The position numbers and the translations under genes are program-made. A stretch of DNA of 64,000 bases. Origin: Hygrocybe punicea. Lineage: Eukaryota; Basidiomycota; Agaricomycetes; Agaricales; Hygrophoraceae. Location of the stretch: positions 1,426,001-1,490,000 of the forward strand of contig OY744473.1 of NCBI GenBank assembly GCA_963556145.1, read 5' to 3'. Each line of letters begins with the position of its first letter. Position 1 is the first letter of the stretch. The notes beneath the pieces were generated by a model. That model saw nothing but the letters and a program-made list of their open reading frames with translations. It had not been told where the DNA came from and did not search any database. This document shows, in pieces, positions 1 through 11,650 of the stretch.

Positions 1-540
1 CCTCTGTGAGATGTCTCCTTACCCAAGTCCACTGTCCTCAAGACACACTCTAATTTCAGATCTCTCCTCTGCATCTGCTTCCCAGTCAGCCATTGTATGC
101 ACAGCCAATAATGTAATCACCACTGATATCCTGATCAAATGCTCTTCATAATACATGTGTTTAATTTTCAGCTCAGCCTCCTCTGCTTATGTAGCCCTAC
201 TTTTCTTTGTATATCATGCATGCTCTGCTCACTTACTCCCCTACAAGCTTCAGCTTGCCACATGCACTAGGGATTGGTAGAAGCACACCCTCAATCCTCC
301 CCTTCAATCCCATCTCATTACCCAACATCTCCAGCACTTTTCCTGTCCCACTCCTTCTGTCTTTATATGTGGAAACAACTGCTGTATCTTCACACCCTGC
401 CACTGACCTTGAAGAACAATCAGCTCTGTGACTCTCAAAAGAATAAGTATGTACAATCTTATACTATGCCATAGCACCCATGGTACCCATAGTGGCCATG
501 ACAAGGCCTGGAAATTTATAATTAGATGCTGTCATCACTC
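1..540. other. No recognisable gene
   Basis: Moderately AT-rich sequence with only short overlapping reading frames on both strands. None has a recognisable domain, and I see no RNA gene or repeat here. Confidence 0.5.
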
Positions 541-554
541 TGAGTTTTCTATTG

Positions 555-745
555 AATAGCTAGGGAAGGGACGTCCCAAATGCCCCCAGACACCCCCTCT
601 GTGTGGGATGTCCCATGGGACATGGGACATCCCACAACACCAAATGTCATCCCATGGGCCATCCCATACACCAAACCAGGGACAATGGGACGTCCCAACG
701 TATCATCCCAGGGACAATGGTTTTGTCCCAGGGCTAGTACTTTTA
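555..745. repeat. GGGAC/GTCCC palindromic motif cluster, possible small MITE
   Basis: The block is full of short palindromes of the type TGGGACATCCCA and GGGACGTCCC in both orientations. Its ends look like weak inverted repeats: CTAGGGAAGGGAC on the left, and CTAGCCCTGGGAC on the complement of the right end. This suggests a small foldback insertion just upstream of the deaminase-like exon. No target duplication is clear. Confidence 0.4.
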
Positions 746-788
746 CCAACATGTAGATGGTTCAGTACTAGAGGTGAGTTGTAACTAG

Positions 789-1628
789 TTGTTCAGGTTT
801 GGGGGTAGCCTGAAGTGGGACTTCACTTATTTCTCTATTCTCGTGGAACATATTTCTAGGATCCAACCTCTGGACCCTCATGCTCAGTGGCTTGATGGTT
901 GGATAGATGTGGAAGAGGGTGAGGAAGTGCTGGATTCGGAACTCGTTGGCAATGCTTATGCCAATTGGTTGCAGTCGTGGGTCATTTATTTTGAGGCCAC
1001 GAATAACCTCATTGGAATTGCCTCTCAGTTTTGTGGTGTATCTCTCAAAATTCTTACCATTCAGCATGCAGAAGTGGCTTTACGCTCCTGGTGGAAGGTG
1101 GTTGCAGAAGTCTTGTCTTCCTCCAGTCCTAGTGGCTCCTCAAGTTGCAGTCTGCAGGATGCGATTTTAGCAATTGAGAAAGTGATATTGAGGAACATAA
1201 GCTTTGGGAAGCAGCTAAAGGGCGACATGTTGTTGGGCAAGAACTTCCATGGAATGCCCCACTGTGAAGCCTTCCTCCTTATCCACCACTCCAATTCACT
1301 TGAAGCTCACGACATGGATGGCTTTACTGTAGGACATGTCTATTCTCAATATACCATAGCATCCTGCTGATTTCTTATCATGTAGAATTTGAACCCCATC
1401 TTCACGGTTTCTGACAGGTGCTGTGCTGCATGTTCTCACTTGTTGTCCCTTTTAGGTATCCCAGAGCCCCTGCAGTTCCATGGGTGGGATTCACATCGGG
1501 AGGTTATTGCATGTAATCTGCCCCCATATCTCCTGGCTCCTATCATCAACTCTATGATAACCCACTTCAGCACAAAGTTGAATGTTGTCATACAGAAGTT
1601 GTACTCTGCTACTCAGTCTGAATCATAG
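789..1628 (+). CDS. Deaminase-like protein, 3' end of gene (5' incomplete)
   Basis: Two exons join in frame: 789-1328 and 1386-1628, with an intron 1329-1385 (GTAGG...TGTAG). The spliced product contains FHGMPHCEAFLL (H-C-E) and later SDRCCAACSHLL (C-C-x-x-C). This is the metal-binding and proton-shuttle layout of the fungal nucleic-acid/nucleotide deaminases of the OTT_1508-like group, followed by the usual FHG and NLPP segments. The key residues look intact. There is no ATG at the 5' border of the open frame, so upstream exons are missing or were displaced by the GGGAC-motif block. The substrate is unknown. The family assignment rests on motif recall; the exon structure is read directly. 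Confidence 0.55.
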
Positions 1629-2367
1629 CAGCAGAATGACTCTCACATTGCATCAACTACTACTAAGTTTCCTTTCTTCTCTGATTTCTTGAAGAGGATT
1701 TGCAGATACCTGACTTGATCATGGCATCACCCCCAAAGCCCTGTATTACTTCATTATTTTTCCTGAGACGTAACATTTTTGTTTCCGTCTGTTCCAGGAC
1801 ACTATGCACCCAATTTAGTTCTCATGTACAATATATAACATTGCTTGTGAACTACCACAGATGCAAGTCAAAATCTCAGGACTGTTACTTTTACTGAACA
1901 GAAACTCCATATGTATGCATCTTTTTACTTGTCTTTCCATGGCACTTAGTATACTTATTCTTGTGGCAAATGCCGAACTTTGTTGATTTGAGAGCCCTGC
2001 CCTAAATAAGTTTGCAAGCGCCATGTGACATATTTCTCTCTTCCCTCACTCAGGCTGCCAAAGTGCAGTGATATGCAGTGCACGTCCCTGAGCACGGAAA
2101 CATTCTATTGGACCTATTCTAGCCTCAATATGCTGCGATTCACTGTGAAACATCCCGATTTATATGTATCTCCATTGCAATGCAACTGCGATATGCGTGC
2201 GATACAGGCGATACTTTGACATTACGGCAATTTTCTTCGGAGCTCTTTGGCCTCTTTGGAAACATATTTCGAGCCTCTCCGACATCACCCACGCTTATAC
2301 CATTCACCCTATTCCATTCCGATTCCGTTCTGGTTCCAGGGAAGTCTTTATGTGACATGTTTCACTT
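1629..2367. other. Intergenic, no supported gene
   Basis: Only short overlapping frames in several phases and on both strands, without domains. The segment ends at the target-site duplication of the LINE. Confidence 0.5.
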
Positions 2368-2376
2368 ATTTTAAAC
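2368..2376. repeat. LINE target-site duplication, left copy
   Basis: ATTTTAAAC stands immediately before the poly-T run at 2377. The same nine bases recur at 35860-35868, directly beyond the 5' end of the LINE. This pair defines both ends of one retrotransposition event. Confidence 0.85.
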
Positions 2377-2735
2377 TTTTTTTTTTTTTTTTTTCTGAGT
2401 TTATTCTCCTTTGTGGCGAACCATATGCTAGAGAATACATGCATGTACACTACCAATAGGCAGGGCGAAGTACGCAGAAGCAACAGGGAGGGTCGGCAGA
2501 GGCAGCCCATGGGTGGAGAAACATCCACATAATAAGGGTAACCTATAGGTTATGGGGTATGTAAAGTATCAGTAATAGTGATAGTGGAATATGAAGAAAG
2601 TAAGTAAGTAGGGAGTGGAAGTGGAAATGGCGCGAAAAAAATAAAATAAAAAGACCTCAAAAGGGGTTCGGTGCGGAAAAGACCGTCTCGGTTGGATGCC
2701 CCTTGTGTAGTACACCTCTAGTCAAGCGGGGTGGG
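2377..2735 (-). other. LINE 3' UTR and poly-A tail
   Basis: Eighteen T at 2377-2394 are the poly-A tail in the element's orientation. Between the tail and the ORF2 stop at 2736-2738 lies about 340 nt without a long frame. Confidence 0.75.
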
Positions 2736-5700
2736 CTATTGCGCAGGCTTCAGGTCCGGGATGTTACCAAATGTCTCTTTCAATCTCCCAGACAGGTTCA
2801 CAAATTGGAACAGTGCTGGGAGGTACTTTGGCACTGATAGGAGTTTCTTGATGAACCCAGCGTCACGTCCTATGTCACGTCTCAACCTAACGCGAGCGTG
2901 TTTGTGGGCTGGGCATCAGATGAGGAAATGCTCGACAGTCTCATTGCTTCGCTGGCAACATGGGCATGTCGGGGAGTCTGCACGCTGAATCTTGTGTAAG
3001 TGCTGATTGAGGCCAATATGTCCAGACCGTAGTTGCATGAGTATGGCCGTGTGTTTCTTCGGTAGTGTAGCTGTCATGCGTCAATATGATGATGGCGTGA
3101 ATGACGGGTCGACATCAACTATTCTTGCAAACTGGGTAGAGCCACGCCAATATTCCATAGTCCGCTCGCAGAGCCTGTCGAGAAATGTTCGCCGTAAGGC
3201 TGTCTTGCTAAAGGGGAGTTTCTTGCGCAGGACTGCTGGTAGCTGCACGCTCGGTGAGACGATGCCCCTCGCTGCCCTTTTTGCCTCCCCATCTGCACGC
3301 TCGTTCCCCTCAACGCCCTTATGCCCCGGCACCCACCGCACTGCCAGACTCAGGTCGTTGTGTCTTCGTTTAGTCATTCCTAGTCTCTTGTCGAAGATAT
3401 CGAAGATGTAATGTGATGGTGCCGGTTGTATGAGAGTCGATGCGCAGATTGCCGCTTGATTGTCCATGAACATCGAGACTGTAGTCACGTTGCGTTCCTC
3501 CCTTATTAGCTCAAGCCCTAAAATCATCCCTACTCCTTCTCCTTCATATATGCCATGGTGCCTCGCCGAACCTAATCTGTATGCCTTGCTCCTCCACCCC
3601 CTTCGCCCTCTTCTACATAGAACCGCTGCTGCACTGATCATACCATCAGTTCCTGATCCGTCGGTGTATACCTTAATGTCCGCGTCGTCCGTTCTTTCGC
3701 CCTCTAGAGCCTTCTCCTTCGTGTTGCTGATTTGTATGCTTGCCATAGAAGCCCATTTCGTCCCTTGTCACACATTCTGGATCACCTCCATTCTCGACGG
3801 TTCAATGCCATAGGACCATACAAGGTCATGTAGTGGGGTGGGATGTCGTTTGACATTACGCGTTCGTGCATTCTTTACAGCCTTGCTGAGTGGGTGACTC
3901 GGGGGCAGTGTAGCGAGCCATAAGGCTGCACCTTGTCATACTTTCTCCACCAATAGGTGCATCGGGAGCAGGTTGGCGTGCATATCCAGTATGTCCGTTG
4001 CTGTTGTCGATAGCCCCCCGGTGATTGTGATAGCCGCTTTGCGTTGTATGGATGCTAGTCTTCTAATAATAGCTCTTCCTCTCTCTCCTTGACTCCCCAT
4101 TCTGCCCGGTTTCCTCCTATAAGATGTGAGAAAGACTTCAGCAGCATATAGCATTCGAGGTACAGCAATGGCCAAGTATAATTGTCTCATGTACTTAGCT
4201 GCTATGCCTCCCGCAACCTTCGACAGTTGGGCAAACTGTAGAACCCAGTCTTGTCCTTTTTTGATAGCTGCTGCCTCCTGCTCGTGCCAGTAGAGCTCGC
4301 GATCAATGAGGACGCCAAGATGTCATATGCTGGCCTTCGATTGTATCACAATGTTACCCAGCGTTAATGGGTGTCTCTCGATGGGAATGCGTTTCCTGGG
4401 GTTAGCCGGGTCAACACGCTTGCGCCTGGATAAGTCTAAGAGTTGGAATTTTTCCAGTCCGAACTCGCAGTTGTGTTCCCTTGCCCACTGCAGTATGCCG
4501 CCGTCTCTCTCCATTATATCTTTTAATGTCGCATGTGTCTCGTTGAAGTTCGCGCCCACTGCTAGCATGTTAGAGTCATCAATATATATGATACCAGACT
4601 CCCCGTCTTTCCACTTTAGCGTGTCGAGTTGATCTGCGTTGTACAGTATGTAACATATCTGCGAAAATGGGTGCCCTTGGTCTAGGCCATTATCAATGTC
4701 AAACGGATCTGAGACGAAATCGTCAAAGGTCAGTACGGTGCACCCCTTTTCTAGTCGACGTTCCATCCACTCGACAATTTCCACTGGGATACCCCTCTTT
4801 CTCATATTGTGCATTAGCCAATCCACAGCGGTGCTGGGGAATGCCCCCTTCACGTCTAGTGATAGGACCGAAACTACTTTACCTCTTCGCCAAGCATCTT
4901 TGACAATCTTGACAAGGTGTAGCAGGGCGTCCGAAGCGCTATGCCCAGGTCTCCCTCCAAAGTGGTATGGCGGGATCAAGCTTGCCTTCTCGCTCATGCA
5001 TACTACGTCCTCCGTTACGCAGGCATTTAGCAGTCTAGCATACCCATTGGATAGGACAACCGGTCTCCACGCGCCCGGCAGGGCGTAATTTGGTTTTCCA
5101 GGTTTTTTTAGAACTGGTGTTTCTGTTGCGGCCCATTGTTCCAGGTATATTTTGAGTGTGAAAGTCGCTCTGAACATAGGTCCTAGGTACGGCACGAGGA
5201 GCTCCCAGGCTTGTATGAACACGATGTTCGGGATAGTACCTGCCTTCGTCGCCTTATGGGGCTTCATTCTCTGAATTGCGCGGTGTATCTGTTTGTCAGT
5301 AATAAGTTCAAACTTCCAAGCTGGTGGGGGGTATACTGGTCATTCTGGTACCGACGACCTCAGTGGCTTTGGCGGGAAGAAGGTTTCATAGAACCATTTT
5401 CCCTTATCCTCATTGTTTACTGCTTCCCTCGTTACCCCCGTAGATGCGTTAGTCTCGCGTAGTGTAGGTATTCTTGTCCGTCCTCCATCAGTTGCCGGTC
5501 CCGTCACTAAGCAGCTTGCCGTCCACATGTCGGATCCGTCTATTTCTTCCAGCCACTTGACCCAGTGTTCTGCTTTCGTGCGTCGTATTTGTTCTGAGTA
5601 ATCGTTCCTTGCTCTCCTATATTCTTCATGCACAGGGTGGAACTGGTTTGCGCGATGGTGGTATGACTTGTTCCCCAGGTTCCTTACTTTTGTGCACATA

Positions 5701-6677
5701 ACTGTAAGTTCATAGCTCCACCACCTTTTACTGTAGGGGGATGGTTTTGTCATCGGCACAGCGTCGGATATAGCTTTTTGTAGGACGCCATCAATTTCCT
5801 GTATCGCCTTGTGTAGGTCGTCTGGCTCTACAAACTCTCCGGGCTCGCCTAATTCTGCTAAACCATCCTTGAGCGTTTCATGAAATTTCTTCCAATTCGC
5901 TTCACGATAATTTGGCCGCGGTATGAATTTGCTATGCCATACAGCAATGTCGAGTGTGTAGACTATGGGGAAATGATCTGTCTTCGCTGGCCTTTCCTCG
6001 GGGCGTGTTTCACAGGAAACGAAGTGGTCTAGAAGTGTATCTGTACAGAAGACGTTATCAACCCTTGTAAGATTGTTAGTTTCCAGGGCCTGCAGCGTGG
6101 GAATGCCTTCCGGTAGCGCCATCTTCATGTTGTACTGACCCATGAGCTCGAGTAACCTCCCTGCTGCCTCGAGGTTTGCATTGGTGAACAGATGGGTATT
6201 TCTCTCTTTGTCCCATAATGGGTGGTGTCAGTTGAAGTCGCCTGCCCATATATATTGTATTGGCCTGATAGCTGCATTGTTAGCGCCTTCACTGGTCAGG
6301 TACTGGCTGAGTTCTATTAGTGCGCTGTCGTTGTCGCAGTTGTTATATATGTTGATTATCCGGATGGTTCCAAATCGTCCAGTGACTTGCACTGCCGTGA
6401 TATCCGAGGACAGAATGGGTATTGGTGCCCAAACATTAGATGCTAGAAGTTTGCTGATGAGCAGTACTGATCTGGTGGGGGTGGTGCCGTGTGTGTCATG
6501 ATGACGTGGGGGGTATATTACAGTATAGTAGCTGTTGGCTCGCGTGAGGCCCTTGAAGTCGAAATATGGTTCCTGTATTAGTATAAAGTCGTAATTTTTA
6601 CCGATTGATTCGAGCATGTCTAGCTGGGCGATCAGCGACTTGTTGACGTTTTGTTGCCATATTGAGATTTGCTTCAT
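2736..6677 (-). pseudogene. LINE ORF2: endonuclease - reverse transcriptase - RNase H polyprotein
   Basis: A single frame of about 1,313 codons runs from ATG at 6677 to TAG at 2736-2738. It starts with an APE-type endonuclease (IWQQNVNKS, LIQEPY, WAGDFN followed by HHPLWD). The reverse transcriptase follows (LSLDVKGAFPS, DQGHPFSQICY, YIDD at about 4.6 kb), then RNase H with TDGS, an acidic E, DNQAA and GHKGVEGNERAD, and a C-terminal zinc-like cysteine/histidine stretch. The frame is intact except for seven in-frame TGA codons at 6228, 5340, 4323, 3936, 3768, 3081 and 2916 (lowest coordinate of each). No TAA, TAG or frameshift is seen. Several TGAs sit where the family has arginine. Catalytic residues are otherwise kept, so this is a recently disabled copy. 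Confidence 0.92.
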
Positions 6678-7060
6678 GTATTCAAGTTCTTGGTCGGCTG
6701 CGCAGGTGGGGTTTGCTTTCGTCGTTCCCGGTTTGACGGTCCTGCATTTGAACCATCTGGGGGTGTTATCTGAGGTGGTGGTGACGTCAGGATGTATTCC
6801 GGGCCCTGAAGCGGCTCATCTCCCCATCCTCCAGGTGTTGCCTGCGGCTCCGCATCAGTACCCCATATATCATCCAACGTCTGTTGGGACATGATGCCTC
6901 CACTAAAGCCCCCTTGACTGTGTAGTGGTCGCCGTGTTAAAGGCACTGCATTCGCTCTTCTCCCATAGTCATTTGGGAGTCCCCGTCCTCTGCCTGCCCT
7001 GGGTGCCGTTTCTCGATTTCCGTACCCTCTATTCCAACGACGGCCCCCTATATTGCTAGG
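6674..7060 (-). pseudogene. LINE ORF1, 3' terminal part
   Basis: Arg/Gly/Pro-rich C-terminal end of the LINE gag-like protein. Its stop TGA overlaps the ORF2 ATG (ATGA at 6674-6677), a common coupling of ORF1 to ORF2 translation in LINEs. The frame continues the ORF1 frame that ends at 32868 on the far side of the 25.8-kb insertion: CAG GAC (Gln-Asp) is read in the same phase on both sides. Confidence 0.8.
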
Positions 7061-7068
7061 GTCCTGAG
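7061..7068. repeat. 8-bp target-site duplication of the T2/XPG transposon, left copy
   Basis: GTCCTGAG, repeated at 32860-32867. Collapsing the two copies and removing 7069-32859 joins LINE ORF1 in frame across the site (Asn-Thr-Gln-Asp then Pro-Ser-Asn-Ile). Confidence 0.85.
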
Positions 7069-7290
7069 CTGTATGTTGCACTCTCCCACACATTCCTTAG
7101 GACTCCTCAAGGAGTCCTCAAGGAGTCCTCATGACCCAAGGAGTCCTTAAGGACTCCTCAAAAATCAAGGACTCCTCAAGGACTCCTCAAGGAGTTTTCA
7201 TGGACTATACTCCTGGACTTTCCCAAGGACTCCCCAAGGACTTCCTTAGGACTTCCTTAGGACTTCCTGAGGACTTCCTTAGGACTCCTC
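7069..7290. repeat. Left terminus and subterminal array of the T2/XPG transposon
   Basis: After the terminal inverted repeat come about 15 copies, in both orientations, of the near-palindromic decamer AAGGACTCCT / AGGAGTCCTT with short spacers. A matching array lies at the right end (32577-32859). Subterminal arrays of this kind are typical transposase-binding regions of large DNA transposons. Confidence 0.75.
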
Positions 7291-7297
7291 AGATTTC

Positions 7298-7625
7298 AGT
7301 GTTCCCACAACTATAGCTGATGTTTTTTGAAAAATTGTCTTTTTAGGCTAGTAAAATTAGCTAAAATTATGAGAATATGTGATGAGATGGGCAAAGCCAA
7401 AAGCTGAGGGGTCACTTAAGGGTGCTAAGAATTTGGGGCTCCATCTTCAGAGTTATACATAAATAGCTGTTGAACTGTAGCTAACAGCTATTTATGAATA
7501 ACTCTGAAGATGGAACTCTGAATTCTTAGCGCCCATCTCATCAAATATTTTCATAATTTTAGCTAATTTTACTAGCCTAAAAAGGCAATTTTCCAAAAAA
7601 CATCAGCTATAGTTGTGGCAACACT
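7298..7625. mobile_element. Foldback element (about 330 bp inverted repeat)
   Basis: Two arms of about 150 nt are reverse complements around position 7462. Each arm contains CACAACTATAGCTGATG, TTTTACTAGCC or its complement, and CATCTCATC or its complement. No coding capacity. The ends read CAGTGTT on the left and AACACTA on the right, resembling a decayed mariner-type MITE, but the duplication is unclear. Confidence 0.65.
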
Positions 7626-7650
7626 ATGGACCTCAGTATATAACCTATTC

Positions 7651-9035
7651 TCAGTAACCATCTTGCAAACCCCCCTGACAACTCCTACTATTTAGAACTG
7701 GAAAATGTAAATTCATATTCAATACAATACAGCAGTCAACATTTGGCCAAATTCCCATTTGTACAAGCCAACCCTGCCAGCCTCCCCTGTCAATTTCAAC
7801 CCCTGCCCCTCCTCCCCCTGCCCCTGCCCCTTCCCCTTCTTCATCTCCATCCATTCCTCCTTGCTTTCTTTTCTCCTTTTCCTTCTGCTTTTCCATGGTC
7901 TTCTGACTGTGTAAGAAAAGCATAGTATGTAAGAACCAGTTGAAATTGTTAATAGTCATTCTGTGAAGAATTGACTCAAAGCCACCCAACCAAGCATTTA
8001 ACTGTTCACATGCCTTTAAATTATACATCAGATGAGAAATATTTTCATAACATAAACATCACTTACTTGAGTGTTGAAAGCACATTTAGAATGCTCCACT
8101 CCATTTCCATCCCTCTCCACAATAACCAGATTTGGAGCTGAACCATTAAGAGGTGCTGGATTACACCATTTGCGGCATAGGTAGTCTTGAACTCTGTGGT
8201 TGATGTAGTGATAAGAGTCCACTATAAAACGGGAAGTCTGACTCTAAATCTCCCATCTTCCACTGGCCACACAAGTCCACAAAAGCTTGCATGCCTTGTC
8301 AATACAGATGTAATCTGGTCTTGATTCCGTGGTTGGATACACTTTCTCCAAGAAATTCAAGATGTTTGTAGGGGACTCAGCTTTGTAAAACTTGTCCCAG
8401 GCAATGACCACTTCACATGGGGCACAGATTGTTTCTACACAGTAAAAGCGAGGTGCCACAAAGTAGTTGTTTCGTTGTGGTGTAACAGGTGCATCTTCAT
8501 CGTGAGGCTGAACATCTTGCTGTCCTCCAGGTAGCCAATCAAGCCTCTCCTCCTCTCTCCTCCTCAGCATTCTATGGATTCCCAACAGAGATTGGTGGCC
8601 ATGCCTCACAACATGAGAATACCAAACTCCCTGATGTTCTAGACATGCTTGTGTTCTGTTCTGTTTGGGATTATTGCAATTCTTCACCCGGCATAAATGT
8701 CCTCGTGCTTCCTCATGTTGTGCACAGAAAACCCCATTATGTGCATTGGCCAGTCCTTGAGTGCAGTCTTCATATGCACAGTGCTGAGGGCCCATCACAA
8801 TTCCATCCAAGACAACCATCTTAACCACATCCTCATTATCCACCTCCATTACATCTTCTTCATCTCTCCTCATGAGTGCAGCCTCAGCATGTGCTCTTGC
8901 CTGTGCTACATCTTTCTGAGCTCGAGCCACATCATCTGGGTTGTCAGGGAGAGGAACCTCTCTGTTCTCATCAACTTCAGACTCTAAAATTTGTATCACT
9001 TGTATGCAAAAACCAGTTGAAATTATTATTAACAA
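7651..9035 (-). pseudogene. KDZ-type transposase remnant with CxC6-like cysteine cluster
   Basis: Minus-strand reading: a cysteine cluster (CAYEDCTQG, CAQHEEARGHLCRVKNC, CLEHQ), then FYCVETICAPC and PDYICIDKACK with a candidate catalytic Asp. A stop TAG at 8244-8246 follows, after which TSRFIVDSYHYINH, WCNPAPL and, beyond an intron of about 50 nt (near 8010-8067), ACEQLNAWL with a candidate catalytic Glu are read. The order IDKAC, VDSYHY, ACEQLN matches the fungal KDZ-associated transposases with CxC5/CxC6 clusters. The 5' end is missing beyond about 9000, and the TAG (TGG or CAG expected) breaks the frame. A dead fragment inside the T2/XPG transposon. Confidence 0.75.
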
Positions 9036-9310
9036 TCATTCTGTTGAGAATTGACTCAAAGCTACACAACTGAGTATTTCACTGCTCATATGCTTTCAGA
9101 GTCATACATTGGAGTTGGAGATGGATACAAGAAGATCACTTCTTTCAAGTGCTAAAAGCACACTCACAATGCTCCTTAAGTTCCATTTCTTTTTCTTTAA
9201 GAGGTGCTGGATTATGCCATTTTGGCACCAGAGTCTTTAACTTGGGGGTTAATGTAGTGGTAAGAGTCCACTCCACAAAATGTGTATAATGGTTGGGACC
9301 ACATGATCCA
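9006..9310 (-). repeat. Degenerate tandem copy of the KDZ exon region 7931-8230
   Basis: The plus-strand sequence from ACCAGTTGAAATT to AAGAGTCCACT occurs twice, at 7931-8230 and 9006-9310, in the same orientation. Both share GAATTGACTCAAAGC and AAGAGGTGCTGGATTA. The second copy is more decayed. It marks a duplication or a second KDZ insertion of which only this exon remains. Confidence 0.7.
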
Positions 9311-10154
9311 ACTGGATAGCAAGTTGAATCCAATTGATCAATAAGTTTGGATCAATAGAGATGTAGTAGGAGTCCACCATCTCCACAATATCCATTTTAG
9401 TTCACCTAAAATGTACCAAACCCAGATGAAGTCCAGCTTCAGTTCACCTTCACAGTCCTTCAGTCCTTTTCAAAATTTAGCTAGTCCACATGTACAAGAT
9501 GAACACAAGATGGACTCTACAAGGATGAACTGATGAATTATTTAAAGGCTAGGAGTCAATTGCAATTATATTGGAATGATGCCAAAATTTTCAAACCACC
9601 ATGTTCACTGGCTATTTTGCTTTTTTCTCATTCAATTGTGTCTTTGGTTTAGAGGTCACATGGGCATGTTATCTGTTTTATAATAGTTTCATATATTTGC
9701 CGCTCATTCTACTAGTACAATTCAGGTACAGTATTCAATGGCTCCTTTGAACACAAAAAATTAACCTAAAATGCCACAAGTAGCCAATTATCTTGAACAA
9801 AATCTGAGCAGACCAGAAGTTGCTCATATATTTAAAGACATCTCATACCAATTTTCGAAGAAATCTGTTAGTATTTGAATGTTTTATGATCAAAACATTA
9901 GTGTTCAAGGAGTGATCAGATTTCTCTCTGCTTTGTGAATATTCAGTTTCTAATTTTATTGGTGGTTCTGAATAAAAATCAATATCCACATAGGTTCGGA
10001 TGATGCACTGAAGGAATTAGAACACTTTTTAGCAGTAGAAATCAGTACAGAATCAATTCTATTAGGGTGTTCAAAGGACTGGTAGTATTCAAAGGAGAGC
10101 ACTGTAAAGTCCTGAACAGGATTGAAGGTCAGTTCTTACCTTTTCACTCCATTG
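9311..10154. other. AT-rich segment without a gene
   Basis: No long frame and no recognisable motif on either strand. Probably decayed transposon sequence between the KDZ remnant and the foldback element. Confidence 0.5.
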
Positions 10155-11003
10155 CACAGGGTGCACAGTAGCATACCATGTCACACAGTATCTTGAAAGT
10201 ACTTGACAAGTATACTAAATATCATTACCATAACATTCAACATGGTATTGTAACAGTATTCAGACATAAACTACAATACTTGTGCTCAAATTCATCTGAA
10301 GGTATGAAGGCAAATGAGACTTATACCTTTTCAATAACATCAAGCCTTTTGTTTCAGTACTTTTACTGTATCTACAGCAAAGTACTGTATAGTTCAGATA
10401 GAATACTTGCAGCCTAAGATGAATCAAAGTATTAAACCAGTAAGGAAGTTGTGCCACTTTCACTACTAGGATACCTTTTGAATCCTTTCAAGATACAGTG
10501 TGAAATAGTATAGTACTGTTGCCATATTGTGGATCTAAGATACTGTGTCAATACTTTTAAGATACTGTTTCAGTACTTTTATTATAATAAAAGTATCTTA
10601 AAAGTATTGACACAGTATCTTAAATCCACAATATGGCAACAGTACTATACTATTTCACACTGTATCTTGATAGGATTCAAAAGGTATCCTAATGGTAAAA
10701 GTGGCCCAACTTCCTTACTGGTTTAATACTTTGATTCATCTTAGGCTGCAAGTATTCTATCCAAACTATACAGTACTTTGCTGTAAATACAGTAAAAGTA
10801 GTGAAACAAAAGGCTTGATGTTATTGAAAAGGTATAAGTCTCATTTGCCTTCATACCTTCAGATGAATTTGAGCACAAGTATTGTAGTTTATGTCTGAAT
10901 ACTGTTACAATACCATGTTGAATGTTATGGTAATGATATTTAGTATACTTGTCAAGTACTTTCAAGATACTGTGTGACATGGTATGCTACTGTGCACCCT
11001 GTG
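10155..11003. mobile_element. Foldback element of 849 bp
   Basis: An almost perfect inverted repeat with arms of about 424 nt and its centre near 10579. It starts CACAGGGTGCACAGTAGC and ends with the complement. Many GTACT/AGTACT-containing steps make the arms internally repetitive. Frames on both strands are mirror images of each other and are not genes. The flanks show no convincing target duplication. Confidence 0.8.
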
Positions 11004-11089
11004 TGATTTGTTTTAAATATTAATGACTTTAAATCAAAGAATTCTTAATATTTCACAAATTAATTAAACAATTAAAACTAATACAGGAG

Positions 11090-11262
11090 AAGAAAAAATA
11101 GAGGGGGAATGGGGAGGAAGAATGGGCAAAGGAGAGAAGGAGGAAAAGGAGAGAAAAGGAGAGGGGAAGGAGGAAGAGGGGAAGGGAGAGGGGAAGGGAG
11201 ACGGAAAGGGAGACAGAAGGGGGAAGGGAGACGGAAAGGAAGGGGGAAGGGGAAAGGATAGA
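11090..11262. repeat. Purine-rich tract
   Basis: About 170 nt of almost pure G and A on the plus strand (GGAGAGGGGAAGGAGG-type), with only a few pyrimidines. Able in principle to form triplex or slipped structures; no coding meaning. Confidence 0.7.
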
Positions 11263-11390
11263 GGGGGACCGCCGCCTGTTGCTGCCGTTGTCGTGCCGCT
11301 GCTGCCGTTGTCGTGCCGCTGCTGCCGTTGTCGTGCCGCTGCTGCCGCTGTCGCCGCTGCTGCTGCTGCCGCCGTCGCCCGTGCGTTGCT

Positions 11391-11421
<31 letters not shown>

Positions 11422-11650
11422 CGGGGCTGCTGCCGTTGTCTGTTGCTGCTGCCACCGTCGCCATTGCAGCTGTTGCGGCCGCATTGTTGCTGCTGCTGCT
11501 GTTGCCGCGGTGGTCGCTGCTGCTGTTGCGCTGGGTGTTGCCGTTGGGGTCCGGCCACCTTCCCCTTTCCCGTCGTTCCCGTCTCCCCGTTTGTTCGCAT
11601 CGCGGTGGTCTGGGGGTCGTTGCTGGCCATTGGCTGTCCCTCGCCGTGGG
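11263..11650. repeat. GC-rich low-complexity block with 20-bp repeats
   Basis: GCCGTTGTCGTGCCGCTGCT is repeated about three times, followed by imperfect CTGCTG/GTTGCC runs. Open frames exist in nearly every phase because the repeats lack stops, giving Ala-, Gln- or Arg-rich nonsense. Confidence 0.7.

Noticed and set aside
2916..6230. TGA as a sense codon or programmed read-through
   Set aside because: The nuclear genes nearby use TGA as a normal stop, and the scattered TGA positions fit decay of arginine codons.
10178..10980. Mirror-image frames of about 65-80 codons
   Set aside because: They are the two arms of the foldback read on opposite strands.
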